Source of the DNA: Candidatus Poribacteria bacterium
GTDB lineage: Bacteria > Poribacteria > WGA-4E > WGA-3G
Length of the DNA stretch: 64,000 nucleotides
Assembly: GCA_022825825.1 (NCBI GenBank)
Contig: JAJDWA010000048.1
Span: 44,185 to 108,184 of the forward strand
Reading direction: 5' to 3'
Position numbers and translations under genes: made by a program. Below are positions 34,748 to 43,878 of this stretch, piece after piece. Within the stretch, counting starts at the first letter, position 1. Each line of letters begins with the position of its first letter. The notes below the pieces were generated by a model. It saw only the letters and a list, made by a program, of their open reading frames with translations. It was not told the origin of the DNA and made no database searches.

Positions 34748-35818
34748 TTACTGTAATTTCGCCTTTAATTCCGCTAAGTCATTCTCAATTGATGCTTCTT
34801 CAGCATAACTTGCAAATTCACGGTTTAGCTTTGTATCCGTAAGATCAATATCCACTTCGGACGCTGCTTTTGCTAACGTGGCGGCTTCACTTGCATTTTG
34901 CTCCATTTGATTGAGGATTTCAAATGCTGCGCCATCCTGAACCTCTGTCAATGTTTCTTGCAGGTGCTTGTGTGCATCAACGTTTCTGTGTTGGGCGATG
35001 ACAATATCTCTTTTTCTTTCTGCTTCTTCAGTCTTCTGTTGTAATGTTTCAAGGAGCGTAGTAAGTTCTGCCACGACCTGCTTCTGTTCATCCCATTGTG
35101 TTTTGTATTGGTTGGCAAGCTGGCGGTATTCATTGCGCTGGGCGATGTCTTCCCGTGCTAAATCTTCCCGTCCTGCCTGAATCGCTATAGTTGCGCGCTC
35201 TTCACACCTTTCCGCTTGAACAACAGCACCTTCATAGGCGTTTTGAAACTGCTTTTCAATCCCAATAGAGGCATCAACCTTCTGTCTTGCCTCTGATAAT
35301 CGATTTGTCATTTCAAGGATAGCATTTTCTAAAACTTTTTCGGGGTCTTTTTCTGTTTCAGCTTCTGCTGCGATTTCTTCAAGATAAGGCTCATATTTAA
35401 CGACAACTGTTTCAGCGAACTTATCCCCCATCCGCTGCTTTCTACCGCCAAGCGCAAAAAGTAGATCAAACGGTTGGAAAAAGCCGGTGATTCTACGAAC
35501 AAAAGAATCCTTAAAGGAACACGGTTTGCCATCTCTCAACCGAATAACCTGTAATGACAGTACCCTTTTGCCGAATCCTTGTCCGTTTTTGAATCCATCC
35601 ATCAAAAGTAGACCAGCACCCCATATTATAAAATATAATAGGAACGGCATAAATATAGGAACTAAAAAAGGACGTTGGAACATGAATAGCAATCCAAAAA
35701 GAGTGGCTAAAATGGAAGAGCAAAAAGAGGTAGCAATTAGGTCAAATAAGAGCGCGAACATCCGAGCTGATCGGGACGCTAATTTAAATTTTTTCCCTGC
35801 TATCTCAAGTAGTTTCAT
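34748..35818 (-). CDS. RDD membrane domain fused to PspA/IM30-like coiled coil (copy 2)
   Basis: 356 residues, paralogue of the 33470 gene, 174 bp upstream of it. RDD part: ASRSARMFALLFDL, hydrophobic segments, KRVLSLQVIRLRDGK and RQRMGDKFAETVVVKY. The coiled coil starts near 170 with KVDASIGIEKQFQNAY and AGREDLAREDIAQRNEY, nearly identical to copy 1, while the membrane segments have diverged. Such a pair could form mixed polymers on the membrane. No sigma-54 or pspF-like regulator is nearby. Confidence 0.85.
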   Translation of the reverse strand: MKLLEIAGKKFKLASRSARMFALLFDLIATSFCSSILATLFGLLFMFQRPFLVPIFMPFLLYFIIWGAGLLLMDGFKNGQGFGKRVLSLQVIRLRDGKPCSFKDSFVRRITGFFQPFDLLFALGGRKQRMGDKFAETVVVKYEPYLEEIAAEAETEKDPEKVLENAILEMTNRLSEARQKVDASIGIEKQFQNAYEGAVVQAERCEERATIAIQAGREDLAREDIAQRNEYRQLANQYKTQWDEQKQVVAELTTLLETLQQKTEEAERKRDIVIAQHRNVDAHKHLQETLTEVQDGAAFEILNQMEQNASEAATLAKAASEVDIDLTDTKLNREFASYAEEASIENDLAELKAKLQ

Positions 35819-35969
35819 CGTGGGAAAATTCCTTTTTATTTAGAAAACCCGTTTGTTGTTGAATTATGTCTGAGCAACATTATTTCATAGAAAGATTATG
35901 TACGGGTTTTCTCCATCATCCATTTATAATAGAGTCTTTCAAAGTTAAAAGGATAGCCAAATTATGTGG

Positions 35970-37028
35970 TTACAACGTGGGAACTGTTACTGCTACTTCA
36001 CGTCCATCTGCTTTTGAAGAATCAATGACACCTTGGATGATAACGTTTGTGAGCAAAATCTCATAAGGATCAATGGGGGAAGGTTTACCCTCTCTGACTG
36101 CATCAATAAATGCGCTATCCTCCTCGTGGAAAACATTTACTGATTTAAATTCAGTGTAGGTTTCGTCATGGATCTCCCCATCTTTGTCACCATAAACACG
36201 TACACCATCTTGTGGCCCGCGTACTTCGCCAATACCGATTCGCAAACCAGCTTTTTTGCCGAGAAAAATAGTGCCACCGAGCGAATCCATATTCATGCAC
36301 CAACAGGTTTTGAACACTAAGCGAGCACCGTTGTCAAAAACTACCCACCCGACACCGAAGTCTTCAACTTCTGTTTCTTTGAGTGCGGCATTCCATGTAT
36401 TATGTAGGCTTAAATAATTTGAGGTAATACCAGAAACAGCAATAGGTTTGGGATGCCCCATTAAATAGAGAGCGGTATCCAAGGCGTAAACACCTATGTC
36501 TGCGGACGCGCCTAAACCGGCTGTCGCTTTACGGATAAAACTTCCACCGGGATTTCCACGGCGACGATCTGCGACGGTTTCAGCGTAGTAAATCTCGCCA
36601 AGCGTGCCTGCGTCTACAACCTCTTTTGCCTTGATAACTTGGGGCGAATAGCGGAGTTTGAGACCGATCATCAGAATTTTTTCGTTTTCTACTGAAGCGC
36701 GCCACATAGCTGTTGCTCCGTCCAACGTTGCCTCCATCGGTTTTTCACAGAAAACGTGTTTACCTGCGTTTAACGCGGCAACAGTGGGTGCTGCATGCAC
36801 ACCTGTAGGGGTGCACACATACACTGCTTCAATCTCGTCCATTTTGAGCATTTCATTGTAATCAGTAAACGTGTTTTTGATTCCCCAGTTTTCCTCAGCG
36901 CGTTCCAAATTTGCCGGAACCAAGTCAGATGCTGCGATCAGCTCCGCACCCTCAATTTCTGCAAGCGTTCTGCAATGTGCCCCCGCAATACCACCTGCTC
37001 CAATTAAACCTAATTTGATTGTTCTCAT
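35970..37028 (-). CDS. Gfo/Idh/MocA family NAD(P)-dependent oxidoreductase
   Basis: 352 residues. An N-terminal Rossmann fold with GLIGAGGIAGAH, the conserved EKPMEATLDGA (Lys of EKP near the active site), GLKLRYSPQVIKAKE and the C-terminal alpha/beta domain. The family oxidises or reduces sugars and inositol-like compounds; the substrate is unknown. I chose ATG at 37028, which has GAGGAG six bases ahead; an in-frame ATG at 37034 directly abuts that site. No signal peptide is seen. Confidence 0.93.
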   Translation of the reverse strand: MRTIKLGLIGAGGIAGAHCRTLAEIEGAELIAASDLVPANLERAEENWGIKNTFTDYNEMLKMDEIEAVYVCTPTGVHAAPTVAALNAGKHVFCEKPMEATLDGATAMWRASVENEKILMIGLKLRYSPQVIKAKEVVDAGTLGEIYYAETVADRRRGNPGGSFIRKATAGLGASADIGVYALDTALYLMGHPKPIAVSGITSNYLSLHNTWNAALKETEVEDFGVGWVVFDNGARLVFKTCWCMNMDSLGGTIFLGKKAGLRIGIGEVRGPQDGVRVYGDKDGEIHDETYTEFKSVNVFHEEDSAFIDAVREGKPSPIDPYEILLTNVIIQGVIDSSKADGREVAVTVPTL

Positions 37029-37347
37029 AGTCATCTCCTCATAACAGATTTGTTGTATAGATTTTATCTTATTTTTCTCTTAGAAGTCAAGTGAAATATC
37101 TAACTCGGAACTATGTAATTTGACATATCCTACTCCAGAGATGCAATTCCATATAGAACGGAGAGTACATATTTCAGCTAAAAATCTTGATATTCAAACG
37201 AAATTCTGTTAATATATCTTCAGAAAGACAAATACCGTTACGACACACGTAATTCTTAAATTTGATAGATGCAGATTGGGCAATGAATTTGTGAGAAGAA
37301 TAGCACTTGTATTATTAATTATGTCTGAAACAGTACCTGGAGAATGA
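37029..37347. other. Gene-free interval
   Basis: About 320 bp between divergent genes, AT-rich. No ORF, palindrome or clear promoter pair recognised. Confidence 0.4.
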
Positions 37348-37959
37348 GTGAGCATGACAGCAAACGCAATAACGCTTTTACGCCTCTTTTTAACCTTTAT
37401 AGTCATTACCATCTTCGGACAGCATACCTCCATAAATATAGCGTGCATTGTAACTATCTTAATTATTTTTATTCTTGATTCAGTAGACGGTATTGTTGCT
37501 CGTAAACATAACCAAACCTCCATTTTCGGTGCTGTTTTTGATATTGCCGCTGACAGGATAATTGAAAATGTATTCTGGATTTATTTTGCGTTTATTATTG
37601 ACTTTATTCCATTTTGGATGCCTATTGTAGTGGTGACGCGCGGAATTCTAACTGACGGTATCCGGGGCATTGCGCTTACAGATGGCAAAACTCCTTTTGA
37701 AATGATGACCATCCCTTGGACACGTGCGTTGACAAGTTCACGTATATCGCGCGCATTATCTGGTTTATCTAAGGTACTTACCTTTACTTTTCTTCCCGCT
37801 GTCTCTGTCCTCAAGGATTTCGAACTAAATCTGTCTATTATTGACACTTTTTCTTCAGTATCTGTCATAATCGCTTATGTAGCAGTTGCAATCTGTCTGA
37901 TTCGTGGATTTCCAGTACTTGTTGATGGGTGGAAATATATTAGAAGTAGTGCGCAGTAA
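37348..37959 (+). CDS. CDP-alcohol phosphatidyltransferase (PgsA-like)
   Basis: 203 residues with about five or six transmembrane segments. The catalytic signature D-G-x2-A-R-x8-G-x3-D-x3-D is complete (DGIVARKH... GAVFDIAADR). The enzyme joins a CDP-activated lipid or alcohol to a second alcohol; phosphatidylglycerophosphate synthesis is the commonest role. The start is GTG at 37348 with GGAG upstream; ATG at 37354 is possible. It stands alone on the plus strand. The cdsA gene at 56321 would provide CDP-diacylglycerol. Confidence 0.9.
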   Translation: MSMTANAITLLRLFLTFIVITIFGQHTSINIACIVTILIIFILDSVDGIVARKHNQTSIFGAVFDIAADRIIENVFWIYFAFIIDFIPFWMPIVVVTRGILTDGIRGIALTDGKTPFEMMTIPWTRALTSSRISRALSGLSKVLTFTFLPAVSVLKDFELNLSIIDTFSSVSVIIAYVAVAICLIRGFPVLVDGWKYIRSSAQ

Positions 37960-38082
37960 TTCCAAGCCAAGTAATTTTAAAGTCTACTATAACGGCTATT
38001 TTTTAGAAGTCCTAATAAGGGTTTCTTCCACGGACAAACCCAGTACTCCGTAGACAGACAAACAAAAGTGTTCTAAGAGGAC

Positions 38083-40011
38083 TCAGATAAATATTTTATA
38101 GGTTCGCAAGCCGGACACAGGGCCAATGATTGCCCACGTACTCCCAATCACATAATCACCCAAAATTAATCCCAAAAATAACGGTGCTACACGTCTGTGC
38201 AATTTCAATCCGCCATGCCGTAGTATCATTAACTTCAAAAACCACGCCACGAAGAAAGCGAACCAAAAGTAATCCATTGCAAAACTAATCGCGAGGGCAT
38301 AACCCGCGGGATGGAAAGGCCACCACAGAAAATGCATTCGCATGAACATCATCACAAACGTTAAGAGCGCACCGATACCCATAAAACCAATGCCGACCAT
38401 ATTAGGTTCAGTCGGGTTGTGTAACCACCGCTGAAGTCTACCAAACGACTCTCTGCCAACCCATCCTTTGAATCCGCCTGCTTTTGCTACAGCACCATTG
38501 CGGAAAGTAATGTCAAGATTCGCCCAAAAAGTTGCTAAAATGCCGACCACAATTGCAATTAACATTGCCATCCACAAACGCCTGTTGCCCATCCCGGTGG
38601 ATTCTGCCAACTTAAATGCCTCAATCTGATTTGGCATCGGATGATTTCGGTATCCCCGATTGAACCAATAAAATAACGACATGATTGTAAGGCTGCTTGT
38701 GTCAAACTGGCGTGTTCCTCCTACCATTGCCAACATATCATGTGGGTTGACATAGTAAATTTCATGCGGTGTACCGAGTTCCGCACGCACGCGGGTAATT
38801 GCAAAAGAGAGCAGAAAATAGATTGCAAAGAAAATCCCCGCAATCCATAATGCCATCCCCGCTACATTTGCAAAAATACCGAGCGCGATAAGCGATCCGA
38901 TAATTCCTAACAGAGCAGCACGATACGGCATCGGTTCATCTGAATCGTCAAGATGTGATTTAAAACCGATCGCTTTTTTCAATACCGCTACCAAATGACG
39001 ACGTGTCACCCATATTGCAAGCAGAAAAAGTGCGACCCATGCGCCGTACGCCTGTTCATTTAATGCAGGAAAATATCGCGTGCCAAGTGCCGCCGCAATC
39101 ACAAATTCTGCTAAACGTACAACAAAGAAAAACCAGCAGGAGAATGAGAGATCCAGTGGTAGAAAAAACGCTAAACCGACAGCAAATGGATAGACAGAGA
39201 TACGCGTTCCACGAATCGCACTCCAGGGGCGTTCTGTGAAGATATTCTGAAACACGGCTGTTCGCTTGATATAAGGTACCTCTGGAAACTGCGGAAATAG
39301 GTAATGAATGCCGTTAATTACACCGATAACTACTGCGATACTAAATCCTGCCCACATCATCCGATTTTTCAATAGGCGACTGCCGCCTTCCTCCGAAAGT
39401 CGAAGCGGTAATTGGATGATGGGATATGCCAACTTCTCCTGTTCTGTCCACCGCTTCCGCACAAGTGTGTTGATGCAAAGCATCATAAACATCATGATGA
39501 GGAAGAAAAGTCCCCAGAATAGCAAAGGTTTCAGCCAAACTGCAAAGTTGTGATTGGTATAGAAGGTCGACTCCCCTTCATAAAATCCTTGCAAGCTCAG
39601 CGGATCAGAAATGGTGAGCCACGAAGGTAGATAGCGAAAAAAGAGGGTCTGCCACTCATTTTCCTCTGTCGCGAACCGGAAAGGATGTGCGATACTGCCG
39701 AACATATTCTGCATCGTGTCGTGCCCAGCAAATGTGCAAGAGATCGCCACCATGATGTAAACAGTGAGCAACTCACCTTGATGCAGCGTGTGTTTCGGCG
39801 CGAAACGTTTCAGTAAGAAGTTTGCAACAACACACACAAACATGATGAAAATAGGTTGAATAAAAAGAGGTAGACATGAACCGTCAAGAGAATAATACTT
39901 AACCTCAACTATCGTCATCCAATAGACATTGATAGGAATCAGCAGGACACCTAAGAGAAGTGAACGTCCTGTGATGCGTGTAGATAAGATCGAACTTCCC
40001 TGAGTGTTCAT
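38083..40011 (-). CDS. Large multi-pass membrane protein, DUF6785/DUF6784-like
   Basis: 642 residues with about 12-14 hydrophobic segments. The N-terminal half has LNQGELLTVYIM-like wording (LHQGELLTVYIMVAIS) and RWTEQEKLAYPIIQLPLRL. The C-terminal half has RVRAELGTPHEIYYVNPHDM, FDTSSLTIMSLFYWFNRGYR and HPMPNQIEAFKL. These blocks are typical of a large membrane family common in Poribacteria and Planctomycetes, distantly like oligopeptide transporters; that relation is from memory. No enzymatic motif is seen. It lies 29 bp downstream of the methyltransferase/MTHFR gene. Confidence 0.82.
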   Translation of the reverse strand: MNTQGSSILSTRITGRSLLLGVLLIPINVYWMTIVEVKYYSLDGSCLPLFIQPIFIMFVCVVANFLLKRFAPKHTLHQGELLTVYIMVAISCTFAGHDTMQNMFGSIAHPFRFATEENEWQTLFFRYLPSWLTISDPLSLQGFYEGESTFYTNHNFAVWLKPLLFWGLFFLIMMFMMLCINTLVRKRWTEQEKLAYPIIQLPLRLSEEGGSRLLKNRMMWAGFSIAVVIGVINGIHYLFPQFPEVPYIKRTAVFQNIFTERPWSAIRGTRISVYPFAVGLAFFLPLDLSFSCWFFFVVRLAEFVIAAALGTRYFPALNEQAYGAWVALFLLAIWVTRRHLVAVLKKAIGFKSHLDDSDEPMPYRAALLGIIGSLIALGIFANVAGMALWIAGIFFAIYFLLSFAITRVRAELGTPHEIYYVNPHDMLAMVGGTRQFDTSSLTIMSLFYWFNRGYRNHPMPNQIEAFKLAESTGMGNRRLWMAMLIAIVVGILATFWANLDITFRNGAVAKAGGFKGWVGRESFGRLQRWLHNPTEPNMVGIGFMGIGALLTFVMMFMRMHFLWWPFHPAGYALAISFAMDYFWFAFFVAWFLKLMILRHGGLKLHRRVAPLFLGLILGDYVIGSTWAIIGPVSGLRTYKIFI

Positions 40012-40040
40012 AGTGTCCGAATAGGATTTAGATATAATCG

Positions 40041-41921
40041 CTAACGGTAGGTTTCAACGATTTCTGAAATGACACCGCGTCTGTTTTTCCAATTCAGACG
40101 GGCAGGTGGGATAAGGTAAATTCCATCAATTGGGATTGTATCCTGATTGCGTATTTCGCGAACGAGGTCGAGGGTTAACTGCATACCCAGTTCGTTTCCC
40201 GCAGTATCACCAAGGTCACGGAATTTGTCTACGATAAACTGTGGAATGTAAAGTCCCAAATTATCGCGTAAGTAGGAGGCACTACGGAAACTTGTTAAGG
40301 GTAGGATACCGTAAAGGATTTTTATGCCGAGATGTTCAGTTGCTTTCTGTGCGCGCGCGATGTCTTCAAAAGTCCACACAGGTTGTGTATAGGCAAATTT
40401 CGCGCCTTCTGCTACTTTATTTGTCAAATGCTTAACATGCGGGTGAAGATTCTCTGCTATTGTGAATCCACCGCCATAGTAGAATCCACACGGTTCGCCA
40501 ATTGATGAACCGTCAGCGAGTTCTCCTTGATTTAGGCGAGAGATGAGTTTCATGAGTTGAACGGCACCGCGAACATCCGGCACGAGGCTTGCTGCTTCAT
40601 ACGGCCCCGCCTTGGGATGGTCACCAGACAGTGCGACTATCCCGCGAATCCCCAACGCCTCTGCCTCTAACAGATGCGACTGCATACTGATAAGATTACG
40701 TGACCGCGTTGTCCAATGGATAAGTGTCGGGATATGGGTTGCTTGCTGAAGTCGAAACGCTGTGCCGACTGCCCCGATATTCACCGCAGCACCGGAATTG
40801 TCAGTGACATCAAATAGGTCAACCCCCATTGCAGCAAGAACTTTTGCTTCCTTCAGCAGTGCTCGCAATTGTGGGAATGTATTTGCCCGCGCTTCAACGC
40901 TCACAATCCGTTCTCGAGTCTCAAATACTTGCCGGACTGGATTCTCTCTCTGAGTTTTATATGTCGGTGAACGTTTAGGGAGTACAAAGATACGAGGATG
41001 TCGTTTTACAGGTTTTCTACCAGCAACAACTTGCCGAATTTTGGCGGTATATTCCGGTGTCGTCCCACAACACCCACCAATCATATTTGCTCCAAGCTTA
41101 ACTAATTTTTCAATATAGTCGCTGAAAACATCTGCACCAACGGTATATGAAACAGCGATTTCTCCCTGCTCAACCCTCGGATTTCCTGCGTTTGGTTGCA
41201 CAACGAGCGGTACATTGATGACAGGTGCAAGAAGTTCCATCGCTTGAACAAGATCATGTGGGCCTCTACAATTGATACCGACTGCATGTGCCCCGAGTTG
41301 TTCTAATTCTTGGGCAAAGACACGGACATCCAGGCCTGTGCCAACAGTTCCTCCCGAAATTCCACTTATCTCTACGATGACAGGTATATCGTAAGTAAGT
41401 GCTTGATTTGTGGCAACCTCTGTTTGCTTAGGAGATACAAATGTCTCCAACAAAAGCAGATCAACACCTTCATCAACAAGTGCGTCCATCTGTTGTTTGA
41501 AAAGTTGACGCATTTTTTTAGCTGATGGTTCAGTGTTTGTTTCAGTTGCGTCTTCCGTGTAAAATGGAATTTGGCCGACCGATCCGGCAATATAACAGGA
41601 TTTACCCGCCCCCTGGCGCGCTAATTTCACACCTGCACGATTAATTGCTTTAACTTGATCGGCTAACCCGTGTATTGCCAACGCCTCGCTATTTGCCTGA
41701 TAGGTATTGGTTTGGATAACATCAGCGCCAGCATGTGCATAAGCGTGATGGATTTCGACCACTTTATCAGCATGCTCATCAGAAATATTACAAGCATCCA
41801 CACAGGGCAGATTTGCTGGAATACGTTTCCTCAGTTCTGTTCCAATCGCACCGTCGCACACCAAGATACGATGCTTAAGAGATTCTATGAAGTTTTCTTT
41901 TTTAGTAGAAGTGGTAGTCAT
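40041..41921 (-). CDS. Bifunctional homocysteine S-methyltransferase / methylenetetrahydrofolate reductase (YitJ-like)
   Basis: 626 residues. Residues 1-310 are a zinc-dependent homocysteine methyltransferase barrel: LVCDGAIGTELRKR, IQTNTYQANS, GINCRGP (first Zn Cys) and GGCCGTTP (the other two). Residues about 330-620 are a methylenetetrahydrofolate reductase: VSVEARAN near 345, MGVDLFDVTDNSG, HWTTRSRN, ALSGDHPKAGPYEA, FAYTQPVW and KILYGILPLTSF. The fusion moves a C1 unit toward methionine without a cobalamin domain. Its length matches YitJ of Bacillus (about 610). No S-box riboswitch was recognised in the 359-bp upstream gap. Confidence 0.93.
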   Translation of the reverse strand: MTTTSTKKENFIESLKHRILVCDGAIGTELRKRIPANLPCVDACNISDEHADKVVEIHHAYAHAGADVIQTNTYQANSEALAIHGLADQVKAINRAGVKLARQGAGKSCYIAGSVGQIPFYTEDATETNTEPSAKKMRQLFKQQMDALVDEGVDLLLLETFVSPKQTEVATNQALTYDIPVIVEISGISGGTVGTGLDVRVFAQELEQLGAHAVGINCRGPHDLVQAMELLAPVINVPLVVQPNAGNPRVEQGEIAVSYTVGADVFSDYIEKLVKLGANMIGGCCGTTPEYTAKIRQVVAGRKPVKRHPRIFVLPKRSPTYKTQRENPVRQVFETRERIVSVEARANTFPQLRALLKEAKVLAAMGVDLFDVTDNSGAAVNIGAVGTAFRLQQATHIPTLIHWTTRSRNLISMQSHLLEAEALGIRGIVALSGDHPKAGPYEAASLVPDVRGAVQLMKLISRLNQGELADGSSIGEPCGFYYGGGFTIAENLHPHVKHLTNKVAEGAKFAYTQPVWTFEDIARAQKATEHLGIKILYGILPLTSFRSASYLRDNLGLYIPQFIVDKFRDLGDTAGNELGMQLTLDLVREIRNQDTIPIDGIYLIPPARLNWKNRRGVISEIVETYR

Positions 41922-42280
41922 GTTATTTGCTACCGTAGCAAAACGCTACATAGGATTCCCCGTGCCTACCGCAGCAAACACGGGGAAGAATTCGTGTACT
42001 ACAGGGAATAAATCGAGGGTATCGATCAACTAATGATATTTCCAAAACTTGGTGAGGCCAAACCTGCTATAACTCAAGTTGCTACGGACAAGTTTTTAGA
42101 CATGCAGACACCGTTTTTAATAGAGAATCCTTCATTTCTCACAAGATTCCGTAGCGCAATCTAATAGATTGTGCTACTATGTAGCAACTTAGGTTACTAT
42201 AGACGTAATGAGTATTTCCGTGTTCCAGTGCCTTAATAATAAAAAATTGCGTCCATCCCAGGACGCTGTATGCTTTGGTG
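41922..42280. other. Gene-free interval with repeat words
   Basis: No supported ORF. Near 42155-42200 it has a run of inverted words (CCGTAGCGCAATCTA and GATTGTGCTACTATG) and GCAACTTAGGTTACTATA, which recurs near 47422-47439. Confidence 0.45.
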
Positions 42281-43132
42281 TTATCTGCGCGTTTGTAAGC
42301 GTTCCAGTTGTTCTCGGAGTTGTGCGGCTTCCGCTTCTGCGGTATCAGCGCGTTCGGCTTCCTGTTGTCGTGCGGTGGCTTCCTGTTCTGCGCGTGCTTC
42401 TGCGGTATCAGCGCGTTCGGCTTCCTGTGCCGCCCGTGCTTCTGCGATAAAAGCGCGTTCGGTTTCCTGTTCTGCGCGTGCTTCTGCGGTATCAGCGCGT
42501 TCGGCTTCCTGTGCCGCCCGTGCAGCAGCTGACTCAGCAGGGGTCTGCAGCCACGCACCCGCAACAGGATCATAAAGACCTAAACCTACATCACCAACAT
42601 GGAAATCTAAACCGAGCACAGCAGAATGTAAGCCGCCATCTCTATCACCTGAAAGCGGAACATACACACCATCAACTAATGTAAAACCCATCAGTGGCGA
42701 TGGTAGGTATAGACCTTCCGCATCATATAAGAAATAGTCTTGTATGCCCAGCGAAGCATAGAGCTCCATTTTATCCGTTAAATCTTTATCATAAGTGGTT
42801 TTGCTACTGAACTCCATCGCAAAATCAGGCGATTTGCCCTCCACCCAGACAAGATACGTCTGACGGTCTTTTTTGCCTAACCCGAAAGCGACTAACACAT
42901 CTGGTGAAATTGATTTACGCGGATCGCCCTCCACGTAATACATCAGTATATCCCCGGAGACGTAAACTTCCGGTTGTTGTTCGAAATGTGCGTCAAGCGT
43001 TTGTAACGTGCGTGTAAGGATACGTCTGTGAAGGTCGCTAACTGCCATGGGTTTACCATCCGCATCGGGGTAAAATATCGTTGTATCTGTAGGAACAGAA
43101 GGGATTTGCCCCCCTTTTATATAGGTTGCCAT
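42281..43132 (-). CDS. Uma2 family PD-(D/E)xK nuclease-like protein with repeat tail
   Basis: 283 residues. Residues about 35-205 are a Uma2 (DUF820) domain: SPDVLVAFGLGKK gives the first Asp, and FAMEFSSKTTYDKD the E-x-S-S-K step, followed by KMELYASLGIQDYFLYD. This is a restriction-endonuclease-like fold whose cellular role is unknown. The last 75 residues are a charged Ala/Glu/Arg coiled coil built of 14-residue units (AQEAERADTAEARA). The DNA repeat behind it has a 42-bp period at 42328-42530. The family is common and often multi-copy in Poribacteria and cyanobacteria. Confidence 0.88.
   Translation of the reverse strand: MATYIKGGQIPSVPTDTTIFYPDADGKPMAVSDLHRRILTRTLQTLDAHFEQQPEVYVSGDILMYYVEGDPRKSISPDVLVAFGLGKKDRQTYLVWVEGKSPDFAMEFSSKTTYDKDLTDKMELYASLGIQDYFLYDAEGLYLPSPLMGFTLVDGVYVPLSGDRDGGLHSAVLGLDFHVGDVGLGLYDPVAGAWLQTPAESAAARAAQEAERADTAEARAEQETERAFIAEARAAQEAERADTAEARAEQEATARQQEAERADTAEAEAAQLREQLERLQTRR
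42328..42530. repeat. 42-bp tandem repeats inside the Uma2 gene
   Basis: About five degenerate units, each with the word GCTTCTGCGGTATCAGCGCG or a close variant, encode the 14-residue coiled-coil repeat. The tract is open in several frames, which is why long false ORFs appear there. Confidence 0.75.
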
Positions 43133-43878
43133 CGGTGTTTCTCCTTTTCGTCAGGTCCGTGAAAAATAGGGTTAAAACTTGAACCGTGGAGGCATCGCAT
43201 ACTAATTATAACTGAGAGGTGTGCCTAATTATTTAGTGTTTCAACACGGACTGGAACGAACTTCAGGTCCACTGCTATTTGTCCTTGTACCGCAAACTGT
43301 ATGAAGTTTAAATAAATATTTCGGTAATTTCATAATTATATCCAGTGCGGTTAGGAAACCGCACCCGCCAAATGCCAAAAAGCGCATTTGGCGTTGATTC
43401 ACCGGGCCTGGGAAAAATAAATATTGCCGAATTAATAAATTAATCTTCATTCAGTTTGCGCACTCACAGGAAACCCTTATGTGTCAATTTAAGGATTTTC
43501 CGAATAGGATTCTTGCTCTTTAGTCCCGTCCTGACGATATGTTTATAGCAGCGTATGTTCCGCCCCGCTTAGTCCGTAGGGACGATATCATGATAAGGAC
43601 CAAACGCGTCCTTGCTCAGCAGTGCTGTAGCATCCGGTAATGTCGTTCGGACGGAACTCAAGAGATGTTGATATTTTCTTTAACATATCGTCAGGACGGG
43701 ACTGAAGACACTCCAAACGGGTTTGTCTTCTTAAATAGCATGTGTGGACTACCTTTAAGCACATATTTAAATCGAAGTTAGTTATGTACACCCTTCAACT
43801 AAATAGACGGTTTCGACTAAATTCTGAATCGTACGCATCACATTTCAACTGTGGAAATGTGATGCGATAAACAGAACG
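43133..43878. other. 746-bp gene-free interval rich in palindromes
   Basis: No gene supported. Near 43345-43395 it has GGTTAGGAAACCGCACC and a perfect hairpin CGCCAAATGC...GCATTTGGCG. At 43476-43491 it has CTTATGTGTCAATTTA, shared with 49829-50006. A 22-bp perfect inverted repeat is listed separately. Confidence 0.6.
43522..43703. repeat. Inverted-repeat-bounded element of about 182 bp
   Basis: The 22 bases at 43522-43543 (AGTCCCGTCCTGACGATATG plus two) are repeated exactly in inverse orientation at 43682-43703. The 138 bp between hold degenerate copies of the same word (GTCCGTAGGGACGATAT near 43571). There is no transposase, so it is MITE-like at most. Confidence 0.7.

Noticed and set aside
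40041..42280. SAM (S-box) riboswitch upstream of the methyltransferase/MTHFR gene
   Set aside because: Expected for YitJ in Bacilli, but no matching stem or K-turn pattern was recognised upstream.
42328..42530. Possible CRISPR-like array
   Set aside because: The units abut with no unique spacers and encode a regular 14-residue coiled coil.
42139..42573. Minus-strand ORF with RKPNALIPQKH repeats, and plus-strand Ser/Ala/Arg repeat ORFs over the same tract
   Set aside because: These are other-frame readings of the 42-bp repeat in the Uma2 gene.
43522..43703. Insertion sequence
   Set aside because: Inverted repeats only; no transposase ORF and no flanking target duplication seen.
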